Positions 28,391-38,658 of a DNA stretch of 64,000 nt are shown in pieces. Source of the DNA: an uncultured Clostridia bacterium (lineage in GTDB: Bacteria > Bacillota > Clostridia > UBA1381). The stretch covers positions 1 through 64,000 of the forward strand of contig CANPXG010000005.1 of assembly GCA_947585795.1 (NCBI GenBank), read 5' to 3'. Within the stretch, counting starts at the first letter, position 1, and each line of letters starts with the position of its first letter. The notes below the pieces were generated by a model. The model had not been told where the DNA came from and searched no databases. It saw only the letters and a program-made list of their open reading frames with translations. Both the position numbers and the translations under genes were made by a program.

Positions 28391-29695
28391 ATGATACAGA
28401 ATACAAGAATAGAGATACAGAACATTCCCGTTGACAAAATTTTCCCGCATCCGCAGAACCCGCGCCGTAACATCGGTGATATAACCGAACTTGCGAACAG
28501 TATCAAGGAAAGCGGGGTTTTGCAAAATCTGACGGTAGTCCCGAAAGATGAAGGTACATATACCGTCATAATCGGGCATCGTAGACTTGCGGCGGCAAAA
28601 GAGGCAGGGTTCACAGAAGTACCCTGTGTAATAGCGGACATGGACGAAAAGACGCAGATAGCGACTATGCTCGTCGAGAACGTCAATCGTTCCGACCTGA
28701 CCGTATACGAACAGGCGCAGGGCTTTCAGATGATGCTTGACCTTGGTGAAGACATCGAGAGCGTGTCTAAGATGACAGGATTCTCACAGTCTACCATTCG
28801 GCGCAGAACTAAGCTCTTGCAGCTTGATTCTGCTGCGTTTAAGGCTACAGAAGGTCGCGACATCACTTTGCAGGACTACGAGAAACTGTTCGTGATAGAT
28901 AATCCCGAACGCCGTAACAAGGTTCTGAAACAGCTTGGAACCGATAACTTCCACAATGCGTATTACAAAGCGTTGGAGGAAGATAAGGAAGAAAAGCAGT
29001 ACACAGAAATGATGAAAGCGGTAAAGGAGCTGACAGTTCCTATACCGGACGGCGATAACGTAAACGATTACAAATACATCGGCTGGGCAGTTGACGCGCA
29101 AAAGGTAAGAGATTTGTGCGCGGGAGATTGTCAGTATTACTACAAAATGATGGACTATAACGATAAATACGTTAAGATTTATCGCGATTACGACGAAAAT
29201 GACGCTCTTGCAACCGATAAGAGTGAGAATGCAGAGAAAGCGGCGGCAGAAGCTGAACTTGAAAGACGCAGGACTGAAATCGTCAAGCGTATGTTCACGC
29301 TCCGCAAAAATTTTGTTCGTGATGTGTCCTTAAAGGGTAAGGCATTACTCATAAAAGAGTATGCTACGCGAGTACTGCTGGCGAACGAGAGCGTATATCT
29401 CAACAAAGACCTTATATGCGAAGTGTTAAACATCTCGGTCGAGGGAAAGTCAAAGCCAACATGGGAAGATATACTCCCGAAGTTTGCGGTAGACCCTGAA
29501 CGCGTACTGTTCGCTATGATATATGCACATCTTAACGACAGTACTACTTGGAACTATTTCACTTCGTACTATGCAAACAAACTCAACGAAATATATGATA
29601 TGCTTACAAGGTTCGGGTACACCATGTCGGATGAGGAAAAGGCGTTGATGGACGGCACACACGAGTTGTGCGCGAAGGAGAAAGACAATGACTAA
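28391..29695 (+). CDS. ParB/RepB/Spo0J family partition-like protein
   Basis: IPVDKIFPHPQNPRRNIGDITELANSIKESGVLQNLTVVP...VIIGHRRLAAAKEAG...ENVNRSDLTVYEQAQGFQ. Confidence 0.92.
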   Translation: MIQNTRIEIQNIPVDKIFPHPQNPRRNIGDITELANSIKESGVLQNLTVVPKDEGTYTVIIGHRRLAAAKEAGFTEVPCVIADMDEKTQIATMLVENVNRSDLTVYEQAQGFQMMLDLGEDIESVSKMTGFSQSTIRRRTKLLQLDSAAFKATEGRDITLQDYEKLFVIDNPERRNKVLKQLGTDNFHNAYYKALEEDKEEKQYTEMMKAVKELTVPIPDGDNVNDYKYIGWAVDAQKVRDLCAGDCQYYYKMMDYNDKYVKIYRDYDENDALATDKSENAEKAAAEAELERRRTEIVKRMFTLRKNFVRDVSLKGKALLIKEYATRVLLANESVYLNKDLICEVLNISVEGKSKPTWEDILPKFAVDPERVLFAMIYAHLNDSTTWNYFTSYYANKLNEIYDMLTRFGYTMSDEEKALMDGTHELCAKEKDND

Positions 29696-30155
29696 ATCAG
29701 AGAATATCGGCAAAGAAATGCTGCGGTTCCAAGCCGAGTTAGCGGATGCGTATGGGTACAAGCCCATACCGCCGCTGATAGCTATGGAATACCACGAAAA
29801 GTATATAAATACTTTGCCGGATTGCTTTAAGAACGCTTTAAACGGTGCAAAGACCAAGATATATACCCACGCCGGGACCTTAATAGGCGAGGAGATAAAC
29901 AAAATCGTAGTCGGCGATTACGGTGCATTTGTTGAAATATCACCCGATAGGATAGTGCGTAGGAATATCAAAGTAAAAGAAGGGCAGGAATACAGGTACT
30001 TGGATCCGCAGTTTGCAGAACGTGTTAAGTATCTTTGGCTCACAGCGAGAGATAACTCAAACTGCAAAATATATTTTCAGAAGAAGAAAGTATCATATGC
30101 GGACTATTTGCCGGGCTATTTCTATATAAGTCCGTTTGAGTGTTTAGCGAAATAA
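29688..30155 (+). CDS. Hypothetical protein
   Basis: Start overlaps ParB stop; 155-aa ORF. Confidence 0.6.
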   Translation: MTKSENIGKEMLRFQAELADAYGYKPIPPLIAMEYHEKYINTLPDCFKNALNGAKTKIYTHAGTLIGEEINKIVVGDYGAFVEISPDRIVRRNIKVKEGQEYRYLDPQFAERVKYLWLTARDNSNCKIYFQKKKVSYADYLPGYFYISPFECLAK

Positions 30156-30161
30156 TAAACG

Positions 30162-30197
30162 AGAACGCCCCCTGCATTTGCGGGCGTTCTTTTTTTA
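30162..30197 (+). terminator. Intrinsic terminator
   Basis: AGAACGCCCcctgcatttgcGGGCGTTCTTTTTTT. Confidence 0.88.
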
Positions 30198-30247
30198 TGG
30201 ACAAACGCGAATGAATATGGTATAATATGACAAGGAGGAGAGATACT

Positions 30248-30799
30248 ATGAAAATTTACAATTTAGAAACCTTATATCGGGACTTGCCGGAACAGCTTGA
30301 GGATATTAAATACGGTAGTATGCCTTATGGTGATGAAGATACAGATACGCGCTCGTTTTTGTATATAAACAAGATATGCGTCTTTTGCGATGCATACGAC
30401 ATAATGTATATGCCCGTATCATGTTTAGGACCGTCTATATTGTTTAATCTTACATTAAACGGTGAATTGGCAGCAAACTTTATTCTGCGTATTGATGATG
30501 AGTTAATTGTTGATAATGAGTTTCTTACGGTTATGACGTATACATCCGAAGAAACGATGCGGGAGTTGGCAGAAGATATGTCCTCACTTCATGAAGAAGA
30601 AAATCCTGAAGCATATAATAATTGGCTGAAAGAACAACAAAGCCGCGTGTTGGACATAATTAAAACTCATAACGAAAAAAGAAATTTAGAAAACGATGAT
30701 GAGGGGATTTTAAGCTCGGTCGAAGCATTTGAAAGCTTTATGAAGGAAAACATCAAATTGGCAATTGATGATATAATACAAAAGCGTGAAAAGAAATAA
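30248..30799 (+). CDS. Hypothetical protein
   Basis: ATG after acaaggaggagagatact. Confidence 0.6.
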   Translation: MKIYNLETLYRDLPEQLEDIKYGSMPYGDEDTDTRSFLYINKICVFCDAYDIMYMPVSCLGPSILFNLTLNGELAANFILRIDDELIVDNEFLTVMTYTSEETMRELAEDMSSLHEEENPEAYNNWLKEQQSRVLDIIKTHNEKRNLENDDEGILSSVEAFESFMKENIKLAIDDIIQKREKK

Positions 30800-30812
30800 A
30801 ACAACATGATTA

Positions 30813-31012
30813 AAAAATCGCTTGACAAGGGCAATGGGTATGATATAATTAAATCAAGAGATATGAAGCTAAACATTTAAAGGGGAAAGTGTATGTACTT
30901 TTCCTTTTTTTTATTTAAGTTGAAAGACAGCGGATATTAAGTAATTATCTGCTGTTTTTTTATTTTATCTCTGTAAAAATATATAAAGGTTTTTTAGAAG
31001 GAGGAAAAAGAT
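30813..31012 (+). promoter_or_regulatory. Leader module M7 (class D)
   Basis: TTGACA 30822-30827, TATAAT 30844-30849, ATGAAG, hairpin 1 AAGGGGAAAGT..ACTTTTCCTT, hairpin 2 ACAGCGGATA..TATCTGCTGT+T7. Confidence 0.88.
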
Positions 31013-32356
31013 ATGTTAAACTATTTTGAACACAATCTACCCGAAGCTGCACCGTTATACTTCACCGGTGACAAAGCAGGGCTAACGTGCGTTCTGACGC
31101 GTATTCATGCGCGTATGGAAAAGCTGAACGAGGCTTTAGCTTTAAGCAAAATGCCGGGAGAACAGTTTGCAACCGGTGCAAAAATACTCTTTAACTGCGA
31201 AGCGGATACCGGGGAACCTTTGTTGGACACCTTGAGCAGCGAGGGTATCGCAGCACAGGTAAAGGCAATTGCCGGCAACGCTAAGTACGAGCCAAGAGAA
31301 AACTGGGAAAACACCACGGTTGTAGTGGACACGGCGTTTTTAAGCAACGATGAGTGGGAAACTATCCGAGCAATCGGTATAGGTGGTTCAGACGCGGCAG
31401 TCACGATGGGTGTATCACCGTACCGTACAGAACAGGAGCTGTACCATGACAAGGTTGGGACAGTATTTAAGTTGCCCGAACAAGACACCGGTAAGGATTT
31501 CATATTTGAATACGGGCATAAGGTGGAGCCGTTGGTTATTGACGAGTTCTGCCGCAGAACAGGTGCGAAAGTAATTCCTGAAACTCGTATGTTCGCCAAG
31601 AAGGGTATGCCGTACATTACAGCGAACGTAGACGCATTTGTACGGATGCCGGACGGACGAATCTTCGTGTTTGAAGCCAAAACGACTACATCATTCAATA
31701 AAGACGCATGGCGAGATAACAAAGTGCCGGTACAATACATACCGCAGTGCAGACAGTATCTTGCAGTTATGGATGATGAACGGATCGCCGGTACATATAT
31801 CGGCTGTGTATATGGCAACACACCCAGTGATTTCGTCTGTGCATACATCGAACGCGATATGGACCGTGAGGCAGAACAGCTTGAAACAGAAACAGAGTTT
31901 TGGGAAGATTATGTTCTGACCGGGACAGAACCCGAACCGTCGGGCGACACGCAGAAGGATATTGAAATCATACGCAAAAAGACAGGTTATGCCGATAAGG
32001 ATTTACCGGCAATAGACTTGTGCGATGAAGACATAGCATCCATCCGCGAATATCTTGCGCTTGACGAAGAACGCAAGCTGCTTGAAAAGAAGGCGAAGAA
32101 CATCAAAGACCGCCAAGGACAGCTCAGTATTCCGCTGATAAACCGACTCGGTACAGCGGTCAGGGGTGTAATTTCGGCGGGTGACGACTCAATCTATGAA
32201 GTGTCATACGCGCCGCGTTCACGAACCAGTGTAGACACCGAAAAGCTGCGTTTGGCATATCCGTCACTGTATGACGAGATTGTAACGGTCAATCCCGAAA
32301 GCTCGCGTGTGTTCTCTATCAAGACGAAGAAAATCAAGAACAAGAAAATTGCGTAA
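31013..32356 (+). CDS. YqaJ-type viral recombinase / lambda-exonuclease-like nuclease
   Basis: IGIGGSDAAVTMGVSPYRTEQELYHDKVG...FEYGHKVEPLVIDEF...VFEAKTTT (PD-(D/E)XK). Confidence 0.9.
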   Translation: MLNYFEHNLPEAAPLYFTGDKAGLTCVLTRIHARMEKLNEALALSKMPGEQFATGAKILFNCEADTGEPLLDTLSSEGIAAQVKAIAGNAKYEPRENWENTTVVVDTAFLSNDEWETIRAIGIGGSDAAVTMGVSPYRTEQELYHDKVGTVFKLPEQDTGKDFIFEYGHKVEPLVIDEFCRRTGAKVIPETRMFAKKGMPYITANVDAFVRMPDGRIFVFEAKTTTSFNKDAWRDNKVPVQYIPQCRQYLAVMDDERIAGTYIGCVYGNTPSDFVCAYIERDMDREAEQLETETEFWEDYVLTGTEPEPSGDTQKDIEIIRKKTGYADKDLPAIDLCDEDIASIREYLALDEERKLLEKKAKNIKDRQGQLSIPLINRLGTAVRGVISAGDDSIYEVSYAPRSRTSVDTEKLRLAYPSLYDEIVTVNPESSRVFSIKTKKIKNKKIA

Positions 32357-32372
32357 AGAAAGGAGTTAAGAG

Positions 32373-32594
32373 ATGAGTTTTGCAAGAGATGTTGCAACAA
32401 TGGAACATTGCAGGCTCAATCCGTATCATAGCCCGATACCCGATAAGACAATTATCGGGTATTGCGCTGTTTGCGAATGTGAAATCCACGATTATGAGAT
32501 GTATTATAACGTGGAGGGTACATTGGCATGTAATGATAGGGGCTGCATCAGTGAATATCTTTTCGACCATGTTGCAGAGAATTACAGGGAGTAA
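32373..32594 (+). CDS. Small hypothetical Cys-containing protein
   Basis: ATG after aaaggagttaagag; 73-aa ORF. Confidence 0.5.
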   Translation: MSFARDVATMEHCRLNPYHSPIPDKTIIGYCAVCECEIHDYEMYYNVEGTLACNDRGCISEYLFDHVAENYRE

Positions 32595-32633
32595 AGCTTT
32601 TACAAAGAGAAAAAAACAGAAAGGAGAATGTAC

Positions 32634-32876
32634 ATGAAAGTCTATAAGGTCTTTATAAGATACCACGACCGATTGACTGTTAATATCATAAAGACCGATG
32701 ACATTTACCATGAAATCGGTAAGATATACTGTCAGAGTATGGAATCGATAAAGCGGATAGATTACAAAGAACTAAAAAGCCTTGATAGTTGCCCGATATA
32801 TGAACCGTGCTGTGAAGTATGTTTACAACAGTGCGGTAAATATTTGGCACAGGCAAGGAAGGAGGAGTGTATATGA
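32634..32876 (+). CDS. Small hypothetical Cys-rich protein
   Basis: CPIYEPCCEVCLQQC. Confidence 0.5.
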   Translation: MKVYKVFIRYHDRLTVNIIKTDDIYHEIGKIYCQSMESIKRIDYKELKSLDSCPIYEPCCEVCLQQCGKYLAQARKEECI

Positions 32877-33304
32877 AGATAATAACAAGCAAGGATTTTA
32901 TTGAAGGAGTAAGGGCAAAGGCAATAACATTAAGCCGTATATATGTTTGCTCACCGCTTCGGTCAAGGACTAAATCGGGGCAAACAGCCAATATGATATA
33001 TGCAAAGGATAAATGCAATGTGTTAAACGGCACATTCCGCGAAATCGGCGTTAAAGCATGGGCACCCCACGCTATTCTACCGACGCTGCTGGACGATGAC
33101 ATACCCGAAGAACGCAAGATTGCAATAGATTTTGGCTTAAAACTGCTCGAAATCAGCGATGTAATCTATGTTTTCGGTGAAAGGTTATCTGACGGTATGC
33201 GCGGTGAGATAAAATACGCCGTTGAACATGACAAAATGCTTATCGTTGAACCGAGCATTGAAAAAGCTGTACGCGTATATGTACACAGTATAGATAGGCG
33301 GTGA
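32873..33304 (+). CDS. DUF4406/DUF7768-like (nucleoside deoxyribosyltransferase-like) protein
   Basis: RIYVCSPLRS...FREIGVKAWAPHAILPTLLDDDIPEERKIAIDFGLKLLEISDVIYVFGERLSDGMRGEI. Confidence 0.7.
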   Translation: MKIITSKDFIEGVRAKAITLSRIYVCSPLRSRTKSGQTANMIYAKDKCNVLNGTFREIGVKAWAPHAILPTLLDDDIPEERKIAIDFGLKLLEISDVIYVFGERLSDGMRGEIKYAVEHDKMLIVEPSIEKAVRVYVHSIDRR

Positions 33305-33309
33305 CGGCT

Positions 33310-35568
33310 ATGCTTGAAAGTATAACAGGTAAGAATACGTTTACCGTACATGACGGTGACGGCTATGCGGTATGTAAGTACCGGCTTAACAGCGGTGAAA
33401 CTGTTACCGTTGTAGGCAATGTCCCCACCATGCGCGATTTGAATGTTACCTGTTACGGCAACTGGGTAATTAACGCACGGTACGGACGACAGTTCAAATG
33501 TCAGCATTACGAAATGGTTAAGCCGACAGATGAAAAGGGTGTCATAGCGTATCTGTCATCGTTAAAATGCGGTGTAGGCAAGACGTGGGCGAAACGCATA
33601 TATAAAGAGTTCGGTAAGGAAACATGGGACATAATCGACAAGGAACCGGATAAGCTTATTACCATAAAAGGTTTTGGGCAAAAACGACTTGATAGCCTTG
33701 TAGCGAAGGTAAACGAAACACAGGTAGTCCGTTCGGTTATGTCAGCGTTTGCGGGAGTTATGGACATTTCCGTAAAGAAAGCTGAACAGATAGCTAAACA
33801 GTTCGGGCAGTCGGCGGTTAATATAATACAAAATCAGCCGTATCAGCTTATAGCGGTTAAAGGCTTAGGCTTTAAAACCGTTGAGATGATAGGCAAGCAC
33901 TTTAACGCCAGCCCGTGCGATCCGATGCGTATACGCGGTGCATTGTACTATGTCATAGAAGCAACCGAAGCGAAAGGCAGCACTTGTGTGCTAAAGACGA
34001 CGCTCATAAGCAAGACGTACAGCCTTTTAAATCGTGGTTATGCTCGTGACACGGTTACAAAAGACCAATGCGACACGGAAATACAGCGTTTAACGCTCGA
34101 GGGTAGGTTCGTGATAGAGCCGTACACGATTGATAATGTAACAAAAGAGCTCATTTACCGCGTCGAATCGTATAAAACGGAACAGTCCATTGCCGATAAT
34201 CTGTATAGGATAGCTCACGGCAAGCATAAGAAGTTCAAAGAAGAAGAGATAGAGAAGGAGCTGAACGAATACAGTAAGAAGCACAACTTTAAGTTAGCCG
34301 ATACGCAGAAGGAAGCCATAAAAACAGTACTAACCAATAAAATCACGGTTATAACAGGCGGTCCGGGTACAGGTAAGACAACCATAACCAAAACGTTGTT
34401 GGCAGTGTATAATAACCTGTTCACCTCAACCCCCAATATACTGTTAATGGCACCTACGGGCAGAGCAGCACGACGACTGGCAGAGTCAACCGAGCACGAG
34501 GCACGGACTATTCATTCACATATCGGCTATATTCCGAACGAATCGGGCGAAGGATATTCCGCAGTTAGCGAGTTGGACGCGGACATGATAATAGTTGATG
34601 AAACGTCCATGGTAGACCAGCATATCATGTCACTGCTGCTTAAAGCGGTACAGAACCATACACGCGTAGTGTTTATCGGTGACGCGAACCAATTACCTTC
34701 GGTCGGAAGCGGTAACGTTTTAGCCGATATAATAGCATCCAAGGAGATACCGGTCGTAAAGCTTAGGGTAGTGTTCAGGCAAGGTCAGCAAAGCCCTATC
34801 ATCAAAAATTCACGGGCTATCCTGAAAGGCGAAACCGAGCTTGAGTTTACCAACGACTTTTTCTATAAAGGCGTACAATCGGACATGAAAATACTATCCG
34901 AAGCGTGCAAGTTCTATGTTGCGTGCGTGAATAAGTTCGGCATGGACAATGTGGCGTTACTGACACCATTAAGGGAGAGGACACAGATTTCAGTTGCATC
35001 GTTTAACAAACAGCTACAGCATTATTTCAACCCGAAGCGGGACAATTCGCTAACACTTAAGATTCACGATACCGAGTTCCGTAAAGGTGACCGTATTATG
35101 CAGATAAAGAATACGGCAAATGCGCTGAACGGCGATATAGGGTATATCAAAGACATTGCATATGCGTTTGATCCGCATGACGAGAAAAACTTCTCAGTTG
35201 TTTGCTCGGTCGAGTTCAACGGCGACGGCAACGTCCTTAAATATACCAAAGAAGATATGAAGAATGTCATGTTGGCGTATGCTATGACGGTACATAAATC
35301 ACAGGGTAGTGAATATGAAACCGTTATCTTCATTTCGTCCGACTCGCATTCCATCATCTTACGCCGCGATTTGGTGTATACAGCTATAACACGCGCAGTT
35401 AAGAATGTAGCCATTATCGGTCAGAAACAGGCTTTAAACGACGCTATCATGAACAATAATACGGAAATGCGCTGCACATACCTTAAAAAGCGTATCAGAA
35501 ACGTTTTCGCGAAGAAGCAGCAGAAGAAGGGAGATGAACGTCATGCAGAACAACTTAGCGTGGGCTAA
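33310..35568 (+). CDS. RecD2-like SF1 DNA helicase
   Basis: VITGGPGTGKTTITKT, IIVDETSMVDQ, GDANQLPSVGSGNVLADII, AMTVHKSQGSEYETV; HhH repeats. Confidence 0.93.
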   Translation: MLESITGKNTFTVHDGDGYAVCKYRLNSGETVTVVGNVPTMRDLNVTCYGNWVINARYGRQFKCQHYEMVKPTDEKGVIAYLSSLKCGVGKTWAKRIYKEFGKETWDIIDKEPDKLITIKGFGQKRLDSLVAKVNETQVVRSVMSAFAGVMDISVKKAEQIAKQFGQSAVNIIQNQPYQLIAVKGLGFKTVEMIGKHFNASPCDPMRIRGALYYVIEATEAKGSTCVLKTTLISKTYSLLNRGYARDTVTKDQCDTEIQRLTLEGRFVIEPYTIDNVTKELIYRVESYKTEQSIADNLYRIAHGKHKKFKEEEIEKELNEYSKKHNFKLADTQKEAIKTVLTNKITVITGGPGTGKTTITKTLLAVYNNLFTSTPNILLMAPTGRAARRLAESTEHEARTIHSHIGYIPNESGEGYSAVSELDADMIIVDETSMVDQHIMSLLLKAVQNHTRVVFIGDANQLPSVGSGNVLADIIASKEIPVVKLRVVFRQGQQSPIIKNSRAILKGETELEFTNDFFYKGVQSDMKILSEACKFYVACVNKFGMDNVALLTPLRERTQISVASFNKQLQHYFNPKRDNSLTLKIHDTEFRKGDRIMQIKNTANALNGDIGYIKDIAYAFDPHDEKNFSVVCSVEFNGDGNVLKYTKEDMKNVMLAYAMTVHKSQGSEYETVIFISSDSHSIILRRDLVYTAITRAVKNVAIIGQKQALNDAIMNNNTEMRCTYLKKRIRNVFAKKQQKKGDERHAEQLSVG

Positions 35569-35956
35569 CCCTGCTGGTTCATGCCCCAAGAATCAACGTA
35601 TAAGTCTGAACGGAACCGTATATAGCTTGGTGTGGACGGTTCATGCCGCACATCGGGCAGAGTACAGGAAATGTACCGGTTCCATCGTGATTAACGCATT
35701 CATCAAAAACTTCCTGACGGACATAGCTAAGACGAAAGAGTTTAATGACGCAAGCGGATATGTCACTATCCGTGACTTTAAAACGTACACGTTTGCAGTC
35801 ATTCACATCAACAAAGTATCAAAGTGCATCATGGTTATAACCTGTGGCGACGTGATGAAAATCAATCCGCAAAACGGTGACGTTGTTATTCAACGTGATA
35901 ACGACGGTAAATTATCATGCTACACATGGAAAAAACCATGCACTAAACATCAATAA
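35543..35956 (+). CDS. Hypothetical protein
   Basis: ORF overlapping RecD2 3' end. Confidence 0.5.
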   Translation: MQNNLAWANPAGSCPKNQRISLNGTVYSLVWTVHAAHRAEYRKCTGSIVINAFIKNFLTDIAKTKEFNDASGYVTIRDFKTYTFAVIHINKVSKCIMVITCGDVMKINPQNGDVVIQRDNDGKLSCYTWKKPCTKHQ

Positions 35957-35964
35957 CTAAACAA

Positions 35965-36010
35965 TATCCCATAAGGCAAGCGTATGCCTGCTTTATGGGA
36001 TAATTTTTTT
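35965..36010 (+). terminator. Intrinsic terminator
   Basis: TATCCCATAAgGCA..TGCcTTTATGGGATA + T7. Confidence 0.85.
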
Positions 36011-36097
36011 ATAACCGAAGTGCCTTTTTTGTGATTTTTAGATATGTATATATATGAGAGGGTTGAAATCATACAGTTTTGAAAGCAGGTGACGAAG

Positions 36098-38263
36098 ATG
36101 ATATTGGTTATAGCAGAAAAGCCGGTATTGGCACGAGCCATAGCCGAAGCAATACCGGGAACGGCACAGAATAAGGACGCGTGTATATATAAAGGTGATT
36201 ATATTATTACATGGCTGTACGGGCATATCCTTGAGTTAAAGGAGCCAAAAGACTACGATGAGAGCTATAAGCATTGGGATGTAAACGCACTGCCGATATA
36301 TTTCCCCGACTGGCAGTTAAAAATCCCCGAGGATACCGGTAAAGGTATCAGTAAGAAGTCGCGTGTCAATCAGATAGGCAAGCTCCTAAAACAAGCCGAT
36401 ATGGTTATTCATGCAGGGGATCCGGACGATGAAGGTCAAGTCCTTGTTGATGAGCTGCTGCGTTGGCACAAATACACGGGTAAAGTTATGCGTCTTAACA
36501 CGGCAAATACCACAAAGGCAGCGTTGAAAAAGGCATTGAATAATATGACCGACAACAAAAATCACGAGAATTACGGGTGGTCGGCATATGCGCGGAGTGT
36601 TGCCGATTTAATGGTCGGTGTTAATCTGACCGTGTTGTTTACTTGCAAGAACAATACATTACTGACCGTAGGGCGTGTTCAAACTCCAACGTTGGGCTTG
36701 GTGGTTAATCGTGATAAAATCATCGAGGGACACATTAAGCAGAAATACTATGAGGTTTTTTGCAAGCTCGATATAGACGGTAAATCCGTTCCTGCTCGGT
36801 ATGTCCCGAACAAAGCGGATCCGGCACTGGTCGAAGGTCGTATTATATCCGCTAATTATGCCAAAACCATACGCGATAAGCTTATAGGTCGGTATTTCAC
36901 AGGGATACATATCAGCAAGAAAAAAGTTAAAGAACAGCCGCCTTTGCCGTTTAACTTAGTCAAGCTTCAGTCATATTGCAGCGGGCATTTTAACTATTCG
37001 CCGCAGCAGGTTCTTGATATAACACAATCGCTGAGAGATAACCATAAGGCTATCACATATAACCGTAGTGACTGTCAATACTTATCCGACGAGCATTTTG
37101 ACGAAGCTAAAGACGTTTTGGCGGCGGTAGTGCAGAACATACAGTATTCACCGGCAGAATTAGATCCGAACATCAAATCACGGTGCTTTAACAGTTCCAA
37201 GATTTCCGCGCACTTTGCGATTATCCCGACAGATGAACGAATAGACATGAACAAGCTGTCAACAGAGGAGCGTAACGTGTATTTGGCGATATGTAAGTAT
37301 TATCTCGCTCAGTTCTTGCCAAACGCCGTAAAGGAAACGACAAACCTGAAAATCGACCTTGGTAACGGCGCGGCGATAGAGTCCGTTTCAACTATTATCA
37401 TATCGCCGGGGTACAGGGCAATATTCAGAGAAGTAAAAAAAGACGCATCATCAGACCTAAGCCTAATCGATCCGGAGACATATCAGGGTACAGCCACAGC
37501 CGCAGAGGTAGCCGAAAAAGAAACAAAACCTCCGTCAAGGTATACCAAAGCTTCATTGAACGAGGATATGACATGTATCTCAAAGTATGTTACAGATCCG
37601 CGCATAAAACAGCTTCTATTATCAAAAGACGACGGGAAAGAGGGCGAAAAAGGTTCCATAGGTACTTCAGCTACCCGAAGCGGAATAATAGAGAACCTTA
37701 TCAAGCGCGGTTTTCTGGAAGAACGCGGCAAAAAGCTCATATCTACACCGTTAGGTCGAGAATTGTACAGAATACTGCCTGATGAGTTCAAAAAAGCCGA
37801 TTTAACGGCAGAATGGTGGGAAATTCAAGAGGAAATACGCGAGGGAAGGAAACCATACAAGACACTGATTGAAAGTGTTTTAAAGGCAATTACGGGCGTT
37901 GTACATGACGCTGACAGCTATCCTCGGATAGATAACAGTATCATTCCTTCGCGGGATAATAGGGCGGTGCTCGGTAAGTGCCCAAGATGCGGCGGTAATG
38001 TTATCGAAACAGCATCAAGTTTCTGCTGTGCCAACTGGAAAAGCGGTTGTAAGTTTGCAATATGGAAAAAGAGCAAAACCAAGCTGTTTGCAGATGTAAA
38101 ATTCACACCCACAGTTGTAAAAAAACTGTTAGCGGGTAAATCTGTAAAGATGAAGAACTTGACAAGCAATCAGGGTAAAAAGTTCGAAGCCAACGTAAGA
38201 CTAAAGAATGAACCTAACAGCCAATACAGTTCGGAATTTGAGCTTAAATTTCCTAAAAAGTAA
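36098..38263 (+). CDS. topB: DNA topoisomerase III-like (type IA)
   Basis: MILVIAEKPVLARAIAEAIPG...VIHAGDPDDEGQVLVDELL...TVGRVQTPTLGLVV; C-terminal zinc motif CPRCGGNVIE. Confidence 0.92.
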   Translation: MILVIAEKPVLARAIAEAIPGTAQNKDACIYKGDYIITWLYGHILELKEPKDYDESYKHWDVNALPIYFPDWQLKIPEDTGKGISKKSRVNQIGKLLKQADMVIHAGDPDDEGQVLVDELLRWHKYTGKVMRLNTANTTKAALKKALNNMTDNKNHENYGWSAYARSVADLMVGVNLTVLFTCKNNTLLTVGRVQTPTLGLVVNRDKIIEGHIKQKYYEVFCKLDIDGKSVPARYVPNKADPALVEGRIISANYAKTIRDKLIGRYFTGIHISKKKVKEQPPLPFNLVKLQSYCSGHFNYSPQQVLDITQSLRDNHKAITYNRSDCQYLSDEHFDEAKDVLAAVVQNIQYSPAELDPNIKSRCFNSSKISAHFAIIPTDERIDMNKLSTEERNVYLAICKYYLAQFLPNAVKETTNLKIDLGNGAAIESVSTIIISPGYRAIFREVKKDASSDLSLIDPETYQGTATAAEVAEKETKPPSRYTKASLNEDMTCISKYVTDPRIKQLLLSKDDGKEGEKGSIGTSATRSGIIENLIKRGFLEERGKKLISTPLGRELYRILPDEFKKADLTAEWWEIQEEIREGRKPYKTLIESVLKAITGVVHDADSYPRIDNSIIPSRDNRAVLGKCPRCGGNVIETASSFCCANWKSGCKFAIWKKSKTKLFADVKFTPTVVKKLLAGKSVKMKNLTSNQGKKFEANVRLKNEPNSQYSSEFELKFPKK

Positions 38264-38267
38264 TTTA

Positions 38268-38506
38268 AAAAAATCGCTTGACAAGGAGTATGAGTATGGT
38301 ATAATTAAACTAAGATATATGAAGATTTTATCTAAAAAGAGGAAAAGTGTATACTTTTCCTCTTTTTTATTTACCAAGTTACAAGACAGGGAATTATTGA
38401 CGAATAATTTTCTACCTTTTTATTTATACAACTAACATTGCCCGCCGTCAAGCGATACGGCTTTAAATATATATATTAAACGGTTTTTATTAAGGAGGAA
38501 GAAACA
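38268..38506 (+). promoter_or_regulatory. Leader module M8 (class A)
   Basis: TTGACA 38278-38283, TATAAT 38300-38305, ATGAAG, hairpins 1, 2 and GCCGT..ACGGC, TTTTTATTAAGGAGG. Confidence 0.9.
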
Positions 38507-38647
38507 ATGAAAAAGACAATTGAACAGAAGCAACTGCACAAAATGCTGAAGCACGTCTTTAAGCAACTCGAAAAAGGCGAAAAAGGAACAGCATATATAA
38601 GACTGTTAGACGACGTGCATAGCGTAAACATTCAAATAGGAATTTAA
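38507..38647 (+). CDS. Small hypothetical protein (46 aa)
   Basis: MKKTIEQKQLHKMLKHVFKQLEKGEKGTAYIRLLDDVHSVNIQIGI after module RBS. Confidence 0.6.
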   Translation: MKKTIEQKQLHKMLKHVFKQLEKGEKGTAYIRLLDDVHSVNIQIGI

Positions 38648-38658
38648 GGAGGAATAAA

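Noticed and set aside
38314-38435. Short leader-peptide ORF starting at the conserved ATGAAG (MKILSKKRKSVYFSS...) through hairpin 1
   Set aside because: The frame is broken soon after ATGAAG in several modules (M2 MKYY*, M5 MKNFI*, M7 MKLNI*, M9 MKNAY*), there is no RBS, and the stem rather than the codons is conserved. The nucleotide motif is more likely functional than a peptide.
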